The position numbers were made by a program, and so were the translations under genes. 64,000 nucleotides of DNA, taken from assembly GCF_009696005.1 (NCBI RefSeq), contig NZ_VUMV01000009.1:1-64000 (forward strand). The letters run 5' to 3'. This document shows positions 25,201-34,175 of this stretch, in pieces. How positions within the stretch are numbered: the stretch's first letter is position 1; every line of letters begins with the position of its first letter. This DNA comes from Bilifractor porci (lineage in GTDB: Bacteria; Bacillota; Clostridia; Lachnospirales; Lachnospiraceae). The notes below the pieces were generated by a model. The model saw only the letters and a list, made by a program, of their open reading frames with translations. It did no database searches and had not been told where the DNA came from.

Positions 25201-27636
25201 TTATCCTTCCTGGGATTCGCTTTGAGTAAAGGCGTCAATATAGGCCCGGGCATCTGTTTCACTCATCCCTCTTCCGGAGACCAGCTGTTTGGTAAACCAG
25301 TCATAGCATCCGGATGAGGCATTTTTAAAGGTGTCCGTGTCCATCTGGTCCGCCGTGGTTACAGCCATATCGCCGCTTTTTTCCCATCCCTGAACCAGCT
25401 GTTCGGTGTCCTTGCGGTTAATGGCAATCTGATACTCCACTGCTTTTTTTGCATTCTCATCAATAACGGCTTTCTGGGCGTCTGTAAAACTGTCGTAAAC
25501 CTTCTGGTTGATACAGAAGAAAATACAGTCATAGTAGGCATTCCACAGAGAAATATAATCCTGGACATCCTGGACGGAGGCGGAGGCAATAGACGTCTCA
25601 GGGTTTTCCTGCCCGTCGATGGTACCCTGCTGTAGCGCTGTGTAGGTCTCCGACCAGTTCATGGCAGAGGCATCGCATCCCCATTCCCGGTACATTTCCG
25701 CACAGAGATCGTTGGAGCAGATACGCAGCTTCAGTCCCTTCAGGTCTGACTGGGAAACAATCGGCTTTTTGGAGTTGGTGATCTGGCGGAATCCGTTTTC
25801 CCCGATTCCCTCACAGACCAGACCATATTCCGCCAGCGTCTTTTTCAGTTCCTCTCCGCCGGCCCCGTCCATCGCACGATCCACCTGGTCATAATCTTCA
25901 AACAGGAAGGGCAGCGAGACCACGTTAAAGCAGGGATCAAAATTCGCGTAGATCAGGTTCGAGTGGAAGGAACACTGAATCGTGTCTCCGTCCATCAGCG
26001 CCTGAATTCCCGCCACCTGATCTCCATTGGTCAGTTGTTCTCCGGGATATACATCAACCTTGAATTTCCCTCCTGTGGACTGCTGCATCAGGGCGTTAAA
26101 GTAGTATCCGGCCTGCGCCCAGGTACACGTTTCCCCCGGAGAGCAGTCAAAATTCCAGGTCGTAACAGGCCAGGCTTCGGTACCGGTGTACTGCGCGGCG
26201 TTTTTGGCGGCGTCATATTCATCGGAATCTTCATAGTCATGATAGATTAGTCCGTTGGAGTTGATCTGCTTCACCTGAGAGGCGGAGCTTTCGCTCTCGC
26301 CGATAAAGGCCAGTGAAATTTTCGGAACATACGTCACCAGCCCGAGCACGCACAGGCAGGCGAGGATCATCGGCAAGACCGCCCTGGAAATAGAACTGAT
26401 GGTCACGCGGTAGAAGATTTCCGCCTTTGCCCGCGCGGAAGCTGCTGCATCTTTGATTTTGAGTCCCATGGCGACAAAAAGGTTTACGCCGACAGGAGGC
26501 GTAACCTGTCCGATTGCCAGGTTGACAGTCGCCAGTACACCGAAGGCGATCAGGCTGCAGCCCAGAGACTGAGCCACGGGCGCCATGATCGGAATGAAAA
26601 TGTACATGGCGGAATTCGCGTCGATAAAACAGCCCGCGATCAGGAAAATAATGTTGACAATCAACAGGAATACAACCCGGCTGCTTCCTACCTGGGCGAG
26701 CAGGGCTTCCGCCGCCTGGGAGATGCCGAACAGCGTGCAGCAGTAGGAAAAAAGAGAAGCCGCCGCGACAATCAGCATGATTCCTCCGGATGTTTTGGCG
26801 GAATCAATGAAGATTTCCGCCAGATCCTTCCAGGTGATTTCTTTGTAGATCACCATTCCCACAAAAAGACCGTAGATCACCGAGACGGCAGCCGCCTCAG
26901 TGGGGGTAAAGATACCTCCGTATATGCCTCCCAGAATAATCACAGGCATCAGGAGTCCCCAGAAGGCGTCCCGGAAAGTCGCCAGACACTCCCTGCCGGA
27001 TCTTTTCTCGTGAGACGGCTGAATGTTTTTCCTGCGGGCTTCGATCATTACCACGACAATCAGGGCGGCGCCCATCAGAATGCCGGGTATGATACCGGCC
27101 ATAAACATTTTTCCGACATCTGCCCCGACAATCGACGCGTAGACGACAAAGGCGATGGACGGCGGAATCACAATGGCAATGGAGCTGGAAGCCGCCATGA
27201 GAGCCTCGGAAAAAGCCGGGGAGAAGCCGGATTCGATCATTGCCGGGATCAGGACGGCGCCCAGGGCAGCAACAGTAGCAGGTCCGGAGCCGGAGATGGC
27301 GCCGAAAAAGCAGGCCACAACGACACACGTGATTGCCATTCCGCCGCGGCGGTGGCCGCACAGGCAGTCAATAAAGCGAACCAGGCGGGTGGAAATTCCT
27401 GCCCTTGCCATAATATTCCCGGAAAGTACGAAAAACGGGATAGCAAGGAGCAGAAACTTTGCGATTCCGGTATAGGTGTTGGTCGCAATAATGCTGAGGG
27501 TAAGGGTGTGAAACTGCGGGTCAAAATTTGCTGCGTAAAGGAGTGCCAGAATGGAGCTTCCGCCCAGGCAGACAGCGATCGGGACACCGATCAGCAGCAT
27601 GATAAAAAAGGAAATAAAAAGGATTGCCGTAATCAT
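25201..27636 (-). CDS. TRAP transporter: DctM permease fused to DctP binding protein
   Basis: An 811-residue fusion. Residues 1 to about 448 are a full DctM large permease (start TAILFISFFIMLLIGVPIAV, motifs FFGAISGSGPATVAALG, IPPSIAFVVYASI, GQVTPPVGVNLFVA, last helix near 420-437). A linker of about 35 residues leads into a DctP-type substrate-binding protein (about 485-811) with QITNSKKPI, DLKGLKLRI (conserved Arg638 that binds the substrate carboxylate) and LQQGTIDGQENP. DctM C-termini face outward, so the binding domain is tethered at the outer face, with no signal peptide of its own. DctP is normally a separate gene. The start codon overlaps the dctQ stop by 4 bases. Confidence 0.92.
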   Translation of the reverse strand: MITAILFISFFIMLLIGVPIAVCLGGSSILALLYAANFDPQFHTLTLSIIATNTYTGIAKFLLLAIPFFVLSGNIMARAGISTRLVRFIDCLCGHRRGGMAITCVVVACFFGAISGSGPATVAALGAVLIPAMIESGFSPAFSEALMAASSSIAIVIPPSIAFVVYASIVGADVGKMFMAGIIPGILMGAALIVVVMIEARRKNIQPSHEKRSGRECLATFRDAFWGLLMPVIILGGIYGGIFTPTEAAAVSVIYGLFVGMVIYKEITWKDLAEIFIDSAKTSGGIMLIVAAASLFSYCCTLFGISQAAEALLAQVGSSRVVFLLIVNIIFLIAGCFIDANSAMYIFIPIMAPVAQSLGCSLIAFGVLATVNLAIGQVTPPVGVNLFVAMGLKIKDAAASARAKAEIFYRVTISSISRAVLPMILACLCVLGLVTYVPKISLAFIGESESSASQVKQINSNGLIYHDYEDSDEYDAAKNAAQYTGTEAWPVTTWNFDCSPGETCTWAQAGYYFNALMQQSTGGKFKVDVYPGEQLTNGDQVAGIQALMDGDTIQCSFHSNLIYANFDPCFNVVSLPFLFEDYDQVDRAMDGAGGEELKKTLAEYGLVCEGIGENGFRQITNSKKPIVSQSDLKGLKLRICSNDLCAEMYREWGCDASAMNWSETYTALQQGTIDGQENPETSIASASVQDVQDYISLWNAYYDCIFFCINQKVYDSFTDAQKAVIDENAKKAVEYQIAINRKDTEQLVQGWEKSGDMAVTTADQMDTDTFKNASSGCYDWFTKQLVSGRGMSETDARAYIDAFTQSESQEG

Positions 27637-28181
27637 TTATTTTTTCCTCCCCTGCATGCGCTGTTTTCCGGCTGTACGGATTCCTTACTGTCTGTGCCTG
27701 GGACAGAAGAAGCCGGCTGCTTCAGAAAGTCCAGACAGTTCTCGATAAAATGAAGGGTCAGAGAGACACCCCCAATTACCACAAAAATCCAGAAAAAAGA
27801 CTTCGGGATGTGCAGGATGGGGCTCAGCGTATGATCTACCCGCACCCGGTTGATTCCTTCGGCTGTCAGGACAATCGAGTAAAAAAGGCAGACGACAGTG
27901 GAAAGAATCTGCAGAACATTTCTGCCCTTTTTCCCCAGACGGTCCGGGATCAGGCTTAAATTCACCAGCCCGCCGTCACGCGCGGCCACACCGGCTCCCA
28001 GAAGAGAGATCAATACAAAAACGGCAACCGTGATTTCCTCTGTGAAACCAAGAGAGTGCTGGAAAATTTTCCGGGCAATGACATTTCCGAAGGTAAGAAC
28101 AAGAACCAGCAGGATGGAAAGCGCCAGTACAGCATTCTCAATCTTCACAACGATGCCCATGATTTTTTTATAGGTTTTCAT
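27633..28181 (-). CDS. TRAP transporter small permease DctQ
   Basis: About 182 residues with four transmembrane helices, the normal layout of DctQ: VLALSILLVLVLTFGNVIARKIF, FTEEITVAVFVLISLLGAG, LSTVVCLFYSIVLTAEG and FFWIFVVIGGVSLTLHFIEN (each spanning shorter than a window of 25). It pairs with the fused DctM-DctP gene, with which it overlaps by ATGA. The ATG at 28181 has AGGAGG 11 bases upstream and is preferred over an in-frame ATG 45 bases earlier. The C-terminal about 30 residues are polar. Substrate of the transporter is unknown. Confidence 0.9.
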   Translation of the reverse strand: MKTYKKIMGIVVKIENAVLALSILLVLVLTFGNVIARKIFQHSLGFTEEITVAVFVLISLLGAGVAARDGGLVNLSLIPDRLGKKGRNVLQILSTVVCLFYSIVLTAEGINRVRVDHTLSPILHIPKSFFWIFVVIGGVSLTLHFIENCLDFLKQPASSVPGTDSKESVQPENSACRGGKNK

Positions 28182-28275
28182 GAAACAGACAGCCTCCTCA
28201 TTTTGATATCCTCCGGCAGCCTGCATGTTTACAGAAACGCCGGAATGTACATATTTTTAAGTACGCACGTTCTCC

Positions 28276-28303
28276 ATTATATTTAACGAAAATGAATTGT
28301 CAA
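28276..28303 (-). promoter_or_regulatory. Promoter of the TRAP operon
   Basis: On the minus strand TTGACA (28298-28303) and TATAAT (28276-28281) are both perfect consensus hexamers with a 16-base spacer, about 95 bases before the dctQ start. Confidence 0.85.
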
Positions 28304-28447
28304 ATGAAGAATATTCAACTTGTATACATTGATCTTCTGTGTCTTTCACCTAAAAATTTGTCTCCATCCACAGCGCATGATCAAAAAAGTGACACAAAAG
28401 ATGGACAAAAACAGGGCAGCAGAGGTATTGTTGGGGTAAATGCCAGC

Positions 28448-28477
28448 TTGCCTTACCTGTCGGCAGTCATGTATAAT
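28448..28477 (+). promoter_or_regulatory. Promoter of the exporter-like permease gene
   Basis: TTGCCT (28448-28453), an 18-base spacer and TGTATAAT, an extended -10 (hexamer 28472-28477). The 318-bp gap 28227-28544 otherwise holds only the divergent TRAP promoter and a short CACC-TTAT-GGTG hairpin in the leader; I found no manganese riboswitch. Confidence 0.7.
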
Positions 28478-28544
28478 TAGACGACCTGTACACCTTATGG
28501 TGCCGCAAGAGCCGGCGCAGATATAAAAAGGAGTCGATTGAATC

Positions 28545-29420
28545 ATGAATGTAAGCATATTGAGGGAGGTCCTGGCGGATGCCGTTATTGATACGGCAAA
28601 GCTGATCCCTTTTCTTTTCCTGACATACCTTCTTATGGAGTGGCTGGAGGAGAAAACAGGAGAAAAAACGGTTTCCATTATCCGGAAAAACGGAAGGTGG
28701 GGGCCGGTCATCGGCGCGGCACTTGGCGTGGTTCCCCAGTGCGGGTTTTCTGCGGCAGCCGCCAGCCTTTATTCGGGAGGGCTGATCACAGTCGGAACCT
28801 TGCTGGCTATTTTTCTGTCTACGTCCGATGAGATGCTCCCCATCATGATCTCAGAGGCAGTAAGCCCCATGACAATCGGTAAGATCCTCCTGGCTAAAAT
28901 CCTGTTAGGCCTGCTGTTCGGCATCGGGATCGATACTCTCAACAAACTCCGTCACAGATGGAAGAAAGACAAGGAAAAACATATCCATGATCTCTGTGAA
29001 CAGGATCACTGCCACTGCGAGGAGGGAAACGTATTTCTTTCCGCCCTGCGGCATACCATTCAGATTGTCATCTTTATTTTTATTTTCACATTTGTCATTG
29101 GCCTGCTGATTGAGCTGGTCGGAGAAAATGCTATCGGGACTTTTCTGACCAGCCGGCCCGTGACAGGAGTCCTTCTCTCTGCGCTGATCGGCCTGATTCC
29201 AAATTGCGGAGCGTCTGTTACCATTACAGAATTATATCTGCGGGGAATTCTTTCTTCCGGCCAGATGATTGCAGGACTTCTTGTGGGCGCAGGAGTCGGG
29301 CTGATGGTGCTTTTCCGGACGAACCGAAGACTTGTGGAAAACCTGAAAATTACAGGAATTCTGTATCTCTCCGGGGTGCTTGGCGGATGGATCATTGAGC
29401 TGACAGGAATTGTCTTTTGA
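28545..29420 (+). CDS. Putative metal-exporter permease (ArsP_2 / manganese transporter-like)
   Basis: A 291-residue, roughly ten-helix permease built of two similar halves. Each half has a short Cys-containing signature in a helix: LGVVPQCGFSAAAASLY in the first and IGLIPNCGASVTITELY in the second. These repeats are typical of the PF11449 group annotated as putative manganese or heavy-metal exporters. A His/Cys-rich cytoplasmic loop (HIHDLCEQDHCHCEE, about residues 146-160) could bind metal. The function is a family inference. Confidence 0.8.
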   Translation: MNVSILREVLADAVIDTAKLIPFLFLTYLLMEWLEEKTGEKTVSIIRKNGRWGPVIGAALGVVPQCGFSAAAASLYSGGLITVGTLLAIFLSTSDEMLPIMISEAVSPMTIGKILLAKILLGLLFGIGIDTLNKLRHRWKKDKEKHIHDLCEQDHCHCEEGNVFLSALRHTIQIVIFIFIFTFVIGLLIELVGENAIGTFLTSRPVTGVLLSALIGLIPNCGASVTITELYLRGILSSGQMIAGLLVGAGVGLMVLFRTNRRLVENLKITGILYLSGVLGGWIIELTGIVF

Positions 29421-29452
29421 GCGTTTTATACGACTATGAAATCAGGAATTTT

Positions 29453-30853
29453 ATGCAGAACGAAAAGAAAACAAAAAAAATAAAAGAAGAGAAAAATAAC
29501 AGAGAAAACACGGAGATCAGACGGGATAAACAGGCATCCGACAGGAAACTTCAGAAAACAGGAAAAAATGTCTCCGGAAAAACATTGAAGAGGGAAATCC
29601 GGGCCGCGGGCGGACAAAAGCATCCGGCAGATGCCAGGAAGACAAGAGATAGGATGGGGGATATCCCGAAAAAAGAAAAGAACCGTATCAGAGAATCCGG
29701 AGGACAAAACGGACTGTGCCCGTATGCTAAAAAATGCGGTGGATGTACCATGCAGGGAATCCCTTATGAGAAGCAGCTGAAGCGGAAAGAACATCAGGTC
29801 AGGGAGCTTCTGCGCGACATCTGTCCCGTGGAGAAGATTCACGGAATGGAAAACCCGCTGCATTACAGGAATAAGGTACATGCTGTGTTTGACCGCTTTC
29901 CAAACGGAAGAATTGTCTCCGGTATATACTCCGAGGGGACGCATCGGGTAGTACCGGTTACCGGCTGCCAGATTGAGAATGAGCAGGCGGACAGAATCAT
30001 CGGAACAATCCGGAAACTGGTTCAGTCGTTTCATATCTTTATCTATAACGAAGATAACGGAACCGGGCTTCTGCGACATGTTCTGGTGCGCTGCGGGCAT
30101 AAAACCGGCCAGGTGATGGTTGTGCTGGTCTGTGCTTCTCCTATTTTCCCGTCCAAAAACAATTTTGTCCGCACTCTTCGTGCGGAACATCCGGAAATCA
30201 CAACAGTGGTGCTGAATGTGAACGACATGCAGACCAGCATGGTTCTGGGAGAAAGAAATATCGTCCTGTACGGAAAAGGGTATATCGAAGATGAACTCTG
30301 CGGAAAGACCTTCCGGATCTCTCCGGGCTCTTTTTATCAGATCAATTCTGTGCAGACAGAGTGGATGTATGAGAAAGCGATAAAACTCGCCGGTCTGACC
30401 GGGAAAGAACTTGTTCTGGATGCTTACTGCGGAATCGGCACTATCGGTATCATAGCATCCGATCAGGCCAGACAGGTAGCAGGTGTGGAGCTGAATCGAG
30501 ATGCCGTGCGGGACGCTATTGCAAACGCAAAGCGCAATGCGATTAAAAATATCCGCTTCTATGCAGAGGATGCGGGAGAGTGGATGACCCGGATGGCAGC
30601 GGAAGGCGTCAGGGCAGATGTTGTATTTATGGATCCGCCGCGGTCCGGAAGCAGTGAGGCTTTCCTGGACGCAGTCGCTGCAGTCCGTCCGAAGAAGATT
30701 GTATATATTTCGTGCGGACCGGATTCCCTGGCCAGAGACCTGCGGTATCTGAAGAAAAGAGGGTATCACTGCGAATCGGCCTGGCCGGTAGATCTCTTCC
30801 CGTACACCGCACATACAGAGACTGTTGTATTGATGTCAAAGAAAGACACATAA
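29453..30853 (+). CDS. TrmA-family RNA uracil-C5 methyltransferase (first copy)
   Basis: About 466 residues. The first about 85 are a Lys/Arg/Glu-rich tail with no recognisable fold; there is no TRAM domain. Then comes the iron-sulfur motif CPYAKKCGGCTMQ, the central domain, the SAM-binding segment LVLDAYCGIGTIGI and the catalytic region MDPPRSGS with the nucleophile in YISCGPDSLARD. It would methylate a uracil in rRNA or tRNA. A second member (53802-55283) with TRAM is in the same window, so the two probably have different target sites. ATG 29453 has AGGA upstream and is preferred over TTG 29417. Confidence 0.88.
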   Translation: MQNEKKTKKIKEEKNNRENTEIRRDKQASDRKLQKTGKNVSGKTLKREIRAAGGQKHPADARKTRDRMGDIPKKEKNRIRESGGQNGLCPYAKKCGGCTMQGIPYEKQLKRKEHQVRELLRDICPVEKIHGMENPLHYRNKVHAVFDRFPNGRIVSGIYSEGTHRVVPVTGCQIENEQADRIIGTIRKLVQSFHIFIYNEDNGTGLLRHVLVRCGHKTGQVMVVLVCASPIFPSKNNFVRTLRAEHPEITTVVLNVNDMQTSMVLGERNIVLYGKGYIEDELCGKTFRISPGSFYQINSVQTEWMYEKAIKLAGLTGKELVLDAYCGIGTIGIIASDQARQVAGVELNRDAVRDAIANAKRNAIKNIRFYAEDAGEWMTRMAAEGVRADVVFMDPPRSGSSEAFLDAVAAVRPKKIVYISCGPDSLARDLRYLKKRGYHCESAWPVDLFPYTAHTETVVLMSKKDT

Positions 30854-30899
30854 AAGGGCTGAATAAGGGTTAAAAGACTTTCTCATTTATCTTAGGATA

Positions 30900-30947
30900 C
30901 GAGCAGGCACTCCAGAGAAGTGGAACATCTGCTCGCATTCATTTTTT
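30900..30947 (+). terminator. Terminator behind the methyltransferase gene
   Basis: CGAGCAG (30900-30906) pairs with CTGCTCG (30929-30935), a 22-base internal part follows in between, and six T follow at 30942-30947. Confidence 0.75.
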
Positions 30948-31031
30948 GAAAGCGGATCTAATTTGAAGAATACAAAATGTATTGTAAACTGCAAAACAAT
31001 GTACTACAATTTAGATAAGGAGGTGTTCGTT

Positions 31032-31328
31032 ATGAAAGATTCAACAGTCAGCGCTCGCGTTGAAACGAATATCAAAATTGAAGCAGAAGATATTCTACAG
31101 AAGCTGGGAGTTCCATCATCTGTCGTAATTAATTCTTTGTACCGCCAGATTATTTACCATAGAGGCATCCCGTTTTCGCTAACAGTACCTGCGGAGCCGG
31201 AAACAATAGACAGCATGCCGGAAGTCCGGCTTGATGCTAAACTGTCGCATAGCTATGCTCAGTCAATTGCAGGTGAAGGCAGGCCAATGGACGATGTATT
31301 TGATGATCTGGAGAGGAGTCTTAAATAA
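31032..31328 (+). CDS. RelB/DinJ-family antitoxin
   Basis: A 98-residue antitoxin. The N-terminal ribbon-helix-helix is visible as DSTVSARVETNIKIEAEDILQKLGV, shared by RelB/DinJ proteins; the acidic C-terminus would wrap the toxin. It has a strong ribosome site (AAGGAGG) before ATG 31032. TACAA/TTGTA half-sites at 30971-30986 and 31005-31009 in the upstream region are possible operator sites for autoregulation. Its toxin gene follows directly but is deleted (next entry), leaving an orphan antitoxin. Confidence 0.88.
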   Translation: MKDSTVSARVETNIKIEAEDILQKLGVPSSVVINSLYRQIIYHRGIPFSLTVPAEPETIDSMPEVRLDAKLSHSYAQSIAGEGRPMDDVFDDLERSLK

Positions 31329-31507
31329 GTGGATTCCTTTGAGATTGTCATTACTCCCGATGCAGAGGCGTTAGAAAGATCATCGCTAAAAATTTTTATA
31401 TCTACTACAGACCAGATGAATCTTCAGGCAGAGTCTATGTCATGAACGTAATTTACGCGAAAAGAGATCAGCTTAATGCCTTTAAGAAAATGCATATCGA
31501 CAATTAA
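31329..31507 (+). pseudogene. RelE/ParE-type toxin with internal deletion
   Basis: GTG 31329 follows the antitoxin stop codon without a gap, and the first 13 codons read DSFEIVITPDAEA, the usual toxin start. The 3' part reads, in another frame, GVRKIIAKNFYIYYR, then VYVMNVIYAKRDQLNAFKKM before a stop at 31507, the usual toxin end. The middle (about 55 codons by comparison with the family) is missing and the two parts are out of frame, so no functional toxin can be made. The internal deletion lies near 31368. Confidence 0.82.
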
Positions 31508-31900
31508 TCGGATCAAGATCATGATGGGAAAGTAATGATATTTACATTAAAACAGATTAGGAAGTAACCGATTTGTCATATTCTCGAACACTGTGATGCA
31601 ATTTCGACATATTCCTGCTCATGAGAAAGGTGTGCTGTAAGCCTTATTTTAAACCATTAAATCCGGAACGGGGACAGGAAATGCAGCTTCTCAGATTTTC
31701 TACTCAGTGTCTGGAAAATCTACGGAAGCTTGATGTGGCCACTAGCCAAGAAGCTTATAATACCAGCTGGATGAGACCAACATTGAATATACGAAGGTCA
31801 TAGTCTCCAACTTAGCATTACGTTATATGATTTTGATCAGAAACGGGGAAGAAACGCTTTTGCGTTTCTTCCCTCGGCGTATGCTGCTGAATTTCAATTT
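31508..31900. other. 393-bp gap: decayed sequence with a hairpin
   Basis: No supported gene. A 60-codon open frame at 31621-31803 has no ribosome site or recognisable motif. A perfect 12-bp hairpin, GGGAAGAAACGC (31846-31857) with GCGTTTCTTCCC (31862-31873) and a TTTT loop, probably ends the minus-strand DUF438 gene whose stop codon is at 31901. Confidence 0.5.
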
Positions 31901-33412
31901 TTATTTATTTACAAAATGTTCTTTGGCAAACTCCATATCCTGTACAAATTCTGCGGTGCCGACATAGTTTCCGTCTCTGTCCCGGACAGCCATATAGTTT
32001 ACCAGCATGACGCGGCCGTTCTTCTCCATCCATACGGGAACGCTGTCTCGTCTGCCGCTGCGGAAATCTTCAATGATCTGCCGTACCATCGGCTCGATCT
32101 TCGGAGGATGGCAGGAGAACACCTCGCGGTCAATCGCCATGCCGGGGCGCTTGAATACCTTGTGACCCTCGTTAAAATAGCGGTTAATATTCTTTGCATC
32201 TACAAAGGTAATCTCCATCGGGATGGTGTTCAGCAGGGCAGTCAGCTGCTCCACAGTCATATGTCCGCCCGGCATCACAACCTCTCCGTCATAAGAGGTA
32301 GCTTTTTCTTTGGCAGTCTCGCTTTCCGCTTCCTCCCATTTTTCGCCGCGGATGCCGAAGCAGGCTGCGTAATCCTTCGCGTCACGGTAAATGTTCTTCC
32401 AATCCTCCTCGGAGAAGTTTACCGCGCAGATCGGGAATAAAATGTTCTGTTCTTTGTAAATCATTTCTTCGGCGCGCTTCAGAACGGCATTCAGCCGGGA
32501 ATTCCATTCTTCCCCATGATCGGATTCTTTCCCTAATGCGCCGAGCTCATCACGGATCTCATCGTCAACGGTCCACATGACATCAGAGGGTCCGGTTACC
32601 CCGTATTTTACCTTCAGAAGTGTGTAGAGAAGGTCGCCTTTTTTCGCGTAATGGACGGAAAGTTCCCGAATTGCGGGGAGCAGCGAGAGATCACCATCTT
32701 CTTTAAATTTTTCCAGTAGTTCAGACAGTGCCTGATTCTCTTTTGTCAGCGTCTGCAGGGGATGGCCGGAAATCAGCTCCAGAGCGGCAGCCTTCTCCTT
32801 CTTCCCGCCATAATCTGCTTTCGGAGAGGAAGAAAGTCCGGATAATTCGGCGCCTGCTTTCTGTTTCCGAAGAGATTCTTCTACCGCCTTTTCGGCGTTG
32901 GCAATTTGTTCCTCCCTGGTTGCCCCGTGAAAAAGGGCGGAGTGAATGTCACAGAGCTTCTGAACCTCGGAAAGCGGGGTTCCTTCCCTCATCAATTCCT
33001 GCTCGGCATTCATAATCTCTGCCGCGTCGACCTGCTTAAATTCACGCACAAAATCAGCTCGGACTGATTCCAGCTCCTCTCCGCTGCCAAGACGGCGCAG
33101 GTAATTTTTCAGCTGTTCGGTACGTTCGTCAGACACAGCTGTCGGCTGAGAAGGATTGGCAGCAGCGGTTGTTCCTTCGGGCATGTCGCCGGAAAGAATA
33201 AATCCGTTATCCAGAAGAGCCTTTACGACTTTGATCATCGGTATGCTTTTTACTTTTGCGCCCTTGGGGATGGTCATTATTTTACCCACAGAGTTAAGAA
33301 CGGGCTTTTTCGTAATTTCAGTAAAGCCAAGCCCCGATAAAATATTAATCAGTTCAGGATACTCCTGAGTAAGCTCAAATACGGTTTTGTTCAGATCTAT
33401 TTTTTTTGCCAT
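31901..33412 (-). CDS. DUF1858-DUF438-hemerythrin-PAS protein
   Basis: A 503-residue multidomain protein. Residues about 5-62 are DUF1858 (YPELINILSGLGF), about 90-160 DUF438 (LKNYLRRLGSGEELESVRADF, EGTPLSEVQKLCDIHSALFHG), about 215-365 a hemerythrin-like helical region (VHYAKKGDLLYTLLKVKYGV, MIYKEQNILFP) and about 375-500 a PAS domain (EITFVDAKNINRYFNEGHK; FRSGRRDSVPVWMEKNGR). Hemerythrin domains bind O2 or NO at a di-iron site, so a redox or gas-sensing role is likely. No output domain is present. A palindrome at position -41.5 suggests activation by a CRP/FNR-type factor. Ribosome site GGAGGTAA. Confidence 0.87.
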   Translation of the reverse strand: MAKKIDLNKTVFELTQEYPELINILSGLGFTEITKKPVLNSVGKIMTIPKGAKVKSIPMIKVVKALLDNGFILSGDMPEGTTAAANPSQPTAVSDERTEQLKNYLRRLGSGEELESVRADFVREFKQVDAAEIMNAEQELMREGTPLSEVQKLCDIHSALFHGATREEQIANAEKAVEESLRKQKAGAELSGLSSSPKADYGGKKEKAAALELISGHPLQTLTKENQALSELLEKFKEDGDLSLLPAIRELSVHYAKKGDLLYTLLKVKYGVTGPSDVMWTVDDEIRDELGALGKESDHGEEWNSRLNAVLKRAEEMIYKEQNILFPICAVNFSEEDWKNIYRDAKDYAACFGIRGEKWEEAESETAKEKATSYDGEVVMPGGHMTVEQLTALLNTIPMEITFVDAKNINRYFNEGHKVFKRPGMAIDREVFSCHPPKIEPMVRQIIEDFRSGRRDSVPVWMEKNGRVMLVNYMAVRDRDGNYVGTAEFVQDMEFAKEHFVNK

Positions 33413-33442
33413 TGTTGTTTTACCTCCTTGATTTCTAAGCGG

Positions 33443-33486
33443 ATTCTAGCAGATCGAAAAGAAAAATTATGTTGTAACTACAACAT
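33443..33486 (-). promoter_or_regulatory. FNR/CRP-like palindrome and -10 of the DUF438 gene
   Basis: ATGTTGTA-AC-TACAACAT (33469-33486) is a perfect 8+8 palindrome. On the minus strand a -10 hexamer TAGAAT (33443-33448) gives a predicted start at 33436, which puts the palindrome centre at -41.5, the place of a class II CRP/FNR activator. There is no good -35, as expected for an activated promoter. Confidence 0.6.
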
Positions 33487-33602
33487 TTTTGTTTCACTAT
33501 TTGATTTTGATCCCATGAAATTGTTTTTCTCAGATGCATCAGACCCCGGAGTATGTCATAATGTCTCTGTCTGTCAGTTGCTTTTTTATAAGGAGAAAAT
33601 CA

Positions 33603-34175
33603 TTGAGCGAACATAACTGCCGTGGGTGGTACGAGGGAGATCCGGTAATGGAAGCGTATCATGATTATGAATGGTGCAAGATCAATCACGATGACTGTTT
33701 CCAGTTTGAGATGCTTTGTCTGGAAGGAGCCAGTGTGGGTCTTTCCTGGAAAACAATCATGCATAAGAGAGAAGCTTATCGAAGAGCCTTTCATCAGTTT
33801 GACATAGACGCGTGCGCGTCCATGACCGACGAAGAACTGGAAGGGCTGCTGTCTGATTCCGGGCTGGTCCGGAACCGGAACAAAATTTTCAGTGTCAGAA
33901 AAAATGCGCAGGCTGTGAAGAAAATCCAGGCGGAATTCGGCTCACTGGACGCGTATCTGTGGAGCTTTACAAACGGAAAACAGATTGACGGAGGCTGGAC
34001 AGCTCCGGAGGAAGTTCCGACAAAATCGGATGTTTCTGTAAAGATGAGCGCAGATATGAAGAAACGCGGAATAGCATTCGTGGGACCGGTTATAACCTAT
34101 TCATTTCTGCAGGCGGTCGGGATTGTCAATGATCATCTTGCGGGATGCGAATACAGAGGTTCAGGATCTGACTAG
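33603..34175 (+). CDS. tag: DNA-3-methyladenine glycosylase I
   Basis: About 190 residues of the TAG family, which removes 3-methyladenine from DNA. Zinc ligands are visible at both ends: Cys near HNCRGWYEGDPVMEAYH and the His/Cys of VNDHLAGCEY. The substrate pocket motif is FQFEMLCLEGASVGLSWKTI. TTG 33603 with AAGGAG seven bases upstream is preferred; the frame is open to an ATG at 33534 that lacks a ribosome site and would add an unrelated hydrophobic tail. Confidence 0.93.
   Translation: MSEHNCRGWYEGDPVMEAYHDYEWCKINHDDCFQFEMLCLEGASVGLSWKTIMHKREAYRRAFHQFDIDACASMTDEELEGLLSDSGLVRNRNKIFSVRKNAQAVKKIQAEFGSLDAYLWSFTNGKQIDGGWTAPEEVPTKSDVSVKMSADMKKRGIAFVGPVITYSFLQAVGIVNDHLAGCEYRGSGSD

Noticed and set aside
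28484-28544. Manganese riboswitch before the exporter-like permease
   Set aside because: The leader is only about 60 bases and none of the conserved riboswitch motifs is present.
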